Assembly (NCBI GenBank): GCA_030835185.1
Contig: JAUQWL010000125.1
Span: 1 to 14,993, forward strand
Direction of reading: 5' to 3'
Source of the DNA: Solirubrobacterales bacterium
GTDB lineage: Bacteria; Actinomycetota; Thermoleophilia; Solirubrobacterales; 70-9
Length of the DNA stretch: 14,993 nt
A program made the position numbers and the translations under genes. Under the pieces are notes generated by a model that was not told the DNA's origin, ran no database searches, and saw only the letters and a list, made by a program, of their open reading frames with translations. This document shows positions 12,472 to 14,993 of this stretch, piece after piece. Positions within the stretch are counted from its first letter, which is position 1; every line of letters begins with the position of its first letter.

Positions 12472-14360
12472 GATCCAGCCTCCCGCATCTCCGAGAAGAC
12501 TGCGGTGGCCCGGCCGGGTTCGGCGTCGCGCCGCTCGTCTGCGATCACGTGCGAGACCGCGTTGATCAACGCCAGGTGGGTGAACGCCTGAGGGAAGTTG
12601 CCGAGCTGGCGGTTGCTCTCGGCGTCCAGTTCCTCCGCGAACAGGTCGAGCGCGCCGGCCGAGCCGAGCAGCCGTTCGCAGAACCGGCGGGCTGCTTCGG
12701 CCTCGCCGATCTCCGACAGCGCCGAAACCATCCAGAACGAGCAGATAAGGAATGATCCTTCGCGGCCGTGCAGGCCGTCGTCGGTTTCTTCGGTGACGTA
12801 GCGGAGGATCATGCCGCGGTCGTCGAGGCCCTCGCGCACGGCCAGCACCGTCTTGCGGATCCGCTCGTCGTCGTGCGGCAGGAACCGGACCAGCGGCATC
12901 AGCAGGACCGAGGCGTCGAGTGCGTCGGTTTCGTAGTGCTGGCGGAATACCCCGTCGCGGCAGCCCTTCTCGATGATCTCGGCCTTGATCTCGTCTGCTG
13001 TCTCGCGAAGTCCGGCCGCCACCTTGGGGTTTCCATACTGGTCGGCGAGCCTCGCCCCGCGGTCGACCGCGACCCAGATCATCAGCTTCGAGGAGACGTA
13101 ATGCCGCGGTTCGCCACGCGCCTCCCAGATCCCCTGATCGGGCTTGGGCCACGCCTCGATCGCCTCCTCGACCAGCTTCAGCACCAGCACCCGGCTCTCC
13201 TCGGAATCGCTTTCCCTGTGGAGCGTCAACCGGTTCACGTAGATCGCGTCCATCAAGGCGCCCCACACGTCGTTCTGGCGCTGGTCGTAGGCGCCGTTGC
13301 CGATCCGGACCGGACGGGCCCCGTCGTAGCCGGACAGGTGGTCGAGCGTGCTTTCGGTCAGATCGTGTTCCCCGTCGATGCCGTACATGATCTGGAGGTC
13401 GCCGTCGGACTCCATCGCCCGGGCCCGGACGAACTTGAGGAAGGCCTTCGCTTCATCGTCGAAGCCCAGCGAGTGAAGCGACCACAGGGCGAAGGTCGAG
13501 TCACGGATCCAGCTGTACCGGTAGTCCCAGTTGCGCTCCCCGCCGGGAGTCTCGGGCAGCGAGGTCGTGGCCGCCGCAAGCAGCGCGCCTGACGGCGCGT
13601 AGGTAAGACCTTTCAGGACCAGGGCCGAGCGTTGCAGGTGAATCCGCCACGGATGATCGGGGAACGAACCCTGGGCCAGCCACTGCCGCCAGAACTGGAC
13701 CGTCTGGTCGAGCCGTTCGACAGCTTCCGGACCGCTGCGGGTCGGCGAATCCATTCCGGGGCCCCACCCCAAGGAAACGAAGGCGCTCTCGCCTTCCTTG
13801 ATGTGGAGCGTTCCTTCGGCGCTGCCCTGCTCAAGAGTCAGATCCAGGTCGGTTGTCAGGAAAATCCTGCTGCCGTCTTCGGCATCGGCGACCGCTTCGC
13901 CGATGCCCACCGACGACCAGAGGGCGGGGCTGGAGCCGTACTCGAACCGGGGCAGGCAGCTCACCTCGATCTCGGCTTCGCCCTCGACGCAGGTGGCTAC
14001 GCGGACCAGCGAGCAGTCGGGCTCGTGGACGGGGCGGGATTTACCATCCTCGTCGCGTTCGTCCCAATCGGCGATCGTCAGGCCGTCGCGTACGACCACC
14101 CAGCCGGTTTCAGTCGACCAGGTCGTCTCGATGACCAGCGTCCCCGGCTCGTAGCGCCGGCTCAGAGGCACGGCCACGCCCTTCGGACCGAAGCGGAACT
14201 TGCCGGCGGTGCGGTCCAGCAGCGCCCCGAACACGCTTGGCGAATCGAATCGCGGCAGGCAGAGCCATTCGACTGCTCCGTCCGGGGCGACCAGCGCCGA
14301 GGTATGGCAGTCCGACAGGAAGCCGTAGCTGCCGATCGGAGGAAAGTGGCTCCGGATCAG
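12468..14360 (-). CDS. GH15 glycosidase (glucoamylase/trehalase type), probable CTG start
   Basis: The 630-residue reading comprises an N-terminal beta-sandwich (about 1-240) and an (alpha/alpha)6 barrel (about 245-610). It opens with F-P-P-I-G-S-Y-G-F-L-S-D-C-H-T, then E-W-L-C-L-P-R-F-D-S-P-S-V-F, the hallmark N-terminus of bacterial GH15 proteins. The barrel holds N-W-D-Y-R-Y-S-W-I-R-D-S, the presumed general acid E413 in G-I-W-E-A-R-G and the general base E534 in R-E-G-S-F-L-I-C-S-F-W. Relatives hydrolyse alpha-1,4-glucans or trehalose; which one cannot be decided here. Between the upstream in-frame stop (14448-14450) and GTG 14234 there is no ATG, GTG or TTG. The conserved start therefore needs the CTG at 14358-14360, which overlaps the previous stop (CTGA) and has AGAGGG six bases upstream. 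Starting at GTG 14234 would delete 42 conserved residues. No signal peptide is seen, so it should be cytoplasmic. Confidence 0.88.
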   Translation of the reverse strand: MIRSHFPPIGSYGFLSDCHTSALVAPDGAVEWLCLPRFDSPSVFGALLDRTAGKFRFGPKGVAVPLSRRYEPGTLVIETTWSTETGWVVVRDGLTIADWDERDEDGKSRPVHEPDCSLVRVATCVEGEAEIEVSCLPRFEYGSSPALWSSVGIGEAVADAEDGSRIFLTTDLDLTLEQGSAEGTLHIKEGESAFVSLGWGPGMDSPTRSGPEAVERLDQTVQFWRQWLAQGSFPDHPWRIHLQRSALVLKGLTYAPSGALLAAATTSLPETPGGERNWDYRYSWIRDSTFALWSLHSLGFDDEAKAFLKFVRARAMESDGDLQIMYGIDGEHDLTESTLDHLSGYDGARPVRIGNGAYDQRQNDVWGALMDAIYVNRLTLHRESDSEESRVLVLKLVEEAIEAWPKPDQGIWEARGEPRHYVSSKLMIWVAVDRGARLADQYGNPKVAAGLRETADEIKAEIIEKGCRDGVFRQHYETDALDASVLLMPLVRFLPHDDERIRKTVLAVREGLDDRGMILRYVTEETDDGLHGREGSFLICSFWMVSALSEIGEAEAARRFCERLLGSAGALDLFAEELDAESNRQLGNFPQAFTHLALINAVSHVIADERRDAEPGRATAVFSEMREAGS

Positions 14361-14586
14361 ATCTTGCCCTCTGCTTCGTACTCGCGCAGGAAGCCCTCGA
14401 ACAGGCGGCGGTGCCTCTGCTCGTCGGCGAGGATCGCGATCACCATGTCATCGGTGACGGGATCGACGTCGGCGACTGGCTCATAGCCGTTTCGACCTCC
14501 ATCCAGTAGGCCTTGGTCAGCAGCGCGACGATCTCATCACGCTTTTCCGGGTTTTCGCGGTCGAGGATCCCTTTGCCGCGGCTCAT
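14357..14586 (-). pseudogene. Ferritin-like diiron gene with internal frameshifting deletion
   Basis: ATG 14584-14586 follows AAGGAG with five-base spacing and encodes M-S-R-G-K-G-I-L-D-R-E-N-P-E-K and the helix L-L-T-K-A-Y-W-M-E-V-E-T-A-M. After about 35 residues the frame runs into an unrelated S-Q-S-P-T-S-I-P-S and stops at about 14440. In another frame the expected C-terminus appears: D-P-V-T-D-D-M-V-I-A-I-L-A-D-E-Q-R-H-R-R-L-F-E-G-F-L, ending at TGA 14357-14359 and including an E-x-x-H metal motif. Family members of this bacterioferritin-like type run to roughly 160-180 residues. About 90-100 residues of the middle, including the first E-x-x-H pair, seem to be missing, joined near 14470-14490. 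The remnant keeps its ribosome-binding site and its stop overlaps the GH15 start. An assembly error could give the same picture. Confidence 0.75.
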
Positions 14587-14623
14587 CTCTGCTCCTTGGT
14601 CTTTGGCTGGACTGTTTACTGTC

Positions 14624-14655
14624 GGCGGTAGGTAACCGCCTGTCCGCCTGGTCAA
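14624..14655 (-). promoter_or_regulatory. Inverted repeat and -35-like element upstream of the ferritin-like gene
   Basis: GGCGGT (14624-14629) and ACCGCC (14635-14640) form a perfect six-pair inverted repeat around AGGTA. On the minus strand, TTGACC (complement of 14650-14655) is a good -35 and would place the -10 inside this inverted repeat, as expected for an operator. The -10 itself is poor. The promoter would now serve the GH15 and PLP-protein genes. Confidence 0.33.
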
Positions 14656-14688
14656 ACAAACCTAGCACCGGGGCGGCCTGCTTCCGGG

Positions 14689-14716
14689 CTGACCGGCGAC
14701 ATCGCGTCGGTAACCT
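14689..14716 (+). promoter_or_regulatory. Candidate promoter for the CtaG-like gene
   Basis: CTGACC (14689-14694) and TAACCT (14711-14716) are 16 bp apart and resemble -35 and -10 elements. Transcription would begin around 14722-14726, at or just before the GTG 14726 start, and no Shine-Dalgarno is present. This suggests a leaderless message. Confidence 0.4.
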
Positions 14717-14725
14717 CTGAATGCC

Positions 14726-14993
14726 GTGTCACCAGACTTTTTCACGTCATTTGCGTTCCTCAGCCCGACCGTGGTCGCACTCCTCGAGCTGATCCCGATC
14801 ACGTTCGCGGTCGTCCTCTACTGGAACCGCGCCATGAAGCTCTCCTGGGCCGGCCGGCCGGTGCCGGCATGGCGTCAGGCTTCTTTCGGAGTCGGGCTCT
14901 TTCTCGCCTCGTTCGTCCTGTTCAGCCCGTGGGGTTACCTGGCCGAGGAACTGGTCATCGCCCACATGGTCGAGCACCTGGTCATCGGAGACA
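14726..14993 (+). CDS. Cytochrome c oxidase assembly protein, CtaG-type (3' truncated)
   Basis: The open frame from GTG 14726 to the window end gives 89 residues. They show a hydrophobic helix at about 15-35 (V-V-A-L-L-E-L-I-P-I-T-F-A-V-V-L-Y), a short basic loop, a second helix at about 52-70 ending in F-S-P-W-G-Y-L-A-E-E-L, and then I-A-H-M-V-E-H-L-V-I-G-D. The H-M-x-E-H-L motif at the start of the third helix is the signature of the caa3_CtaG membrane family. That family helps assemble the copper centre of cytochrome c oxidase. The gene would continue for roughly another 150-200 residues outside the window. The ATG at 14721 is in another frame and gives no family match. GTG without ribosome-binding site fits the leaderless promoter described just upstream. 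Confidence 0.85.
   Translation, partial: MSPDFFTSFAFLSPTVVALLELIPITFAVVLYWNRAMKLSWAGRPVPAWRQASFGVGLFLASFVLFSPWGYLAEELVIAHMVEHLVIGD

Noticed and set aside
11674..13266. 530-codon reading that would fuse extra sequence to the YggS-like protein
   Set aside because: The part upstream of 12471 is an Arg/Gly/Pro-rich shadow of GH15. ATG 12471 has a strong ribosome-binding site and an ATGA overlap.
14357..14586. Programmed frameshift joining the two ferritin-like halves
   Set aside because: No slippery sequence is seen. The middle of the protein, including one metal-binding motif, is absent rather than merely shifted, so deletion fits better.
1..14993. CRISPR arrays, insertion sequences, tRNA or rRNA genes, toxin-antitoxin or phage genes
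   Set aside because: None was recognised: no spaced identical repeats, transposase motifs, cloverleaf-like segments or phage-type proteins were found on either strand.

Overview
The window is GC-rich and gene-dense. Protein families, frequent GTG/TTG starts and 4-base stop/start overlaps point to an actinomycete. The best guess is a Thermoleophilia/Solirubrobacterales-like lineage, inferred from the TetR-type, GH15 and ferritin-like protein styles rather than from any marker gene. No mobile element, CRISPR array, tRNA or rRNA was seen, and no gene-free stretch exceeds 300 bases; the longest gap is 8304-8537.

Region 1 (1-1796, + strand): the C-terminal end of an SGNH/GDSL hydrolase, then a CPA1-type cation:proton antiporter followed by a strong hairpin. 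Region 2 (1888-6710, + strand): an OmpR-type response regulator and its histidine kinase (1-base overlap), then a MacB/FtsX-type ABC permease, its ATPase and a small two-cysteine lipoprotein. Heptamers related to TTCTTCG, spaced exactly 11 bp apart, lie upstream of both the regulator and the permease. This suggests that the response regulator controls its own gene and the transporter, forming one envelope-stress or efflux module.

Region 3 (6751-8303, - strand): an alpha/beta hydrolase whose stop codon overlaps the TTG start of a TetR-type ligand-binding domain that has no DNA-binding helix-turn-helix. Region 4 (8411-11677, + strand): a promoter, a 14-codon in-frame leader ORF, two tandem CNNM/CorC-type membrane proteins (the second lacking the C-terminal CorC_HlyC domain), a SnoaL/NTF2-fold protein, and a 45-residue two-helix membrane peptide.

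Region 5 (11674-14586, - strand): a ferritin-like gene carrying an internal, frameshifting deletion, a GH15 glucoamylase/trehalase and a YggS/PLPBP family PLP-binding protein, joined by 4-base overlaps. The GH15 reading frame has no ATG, GTG or TTG that would include its conserved N-terminus. A CTG overlapping the upstream stop (CTGA), with an AGAGGG Shine-Dalgarno, is the likely start. Region 6 (14726 to the window end, + strand): the start of a CtaG-type cytochrome c oxidase assembly membrane protein.

The points most worth following up are the CTG start of GH15, the deleted ferritin-like gene upstream of it, the HTH-less TetR domain coupled to a hydrolase, the 11-bp-phased repeats linking the two-component system to the ABC operon, and the two-cysteine lipoprotein of that operon.
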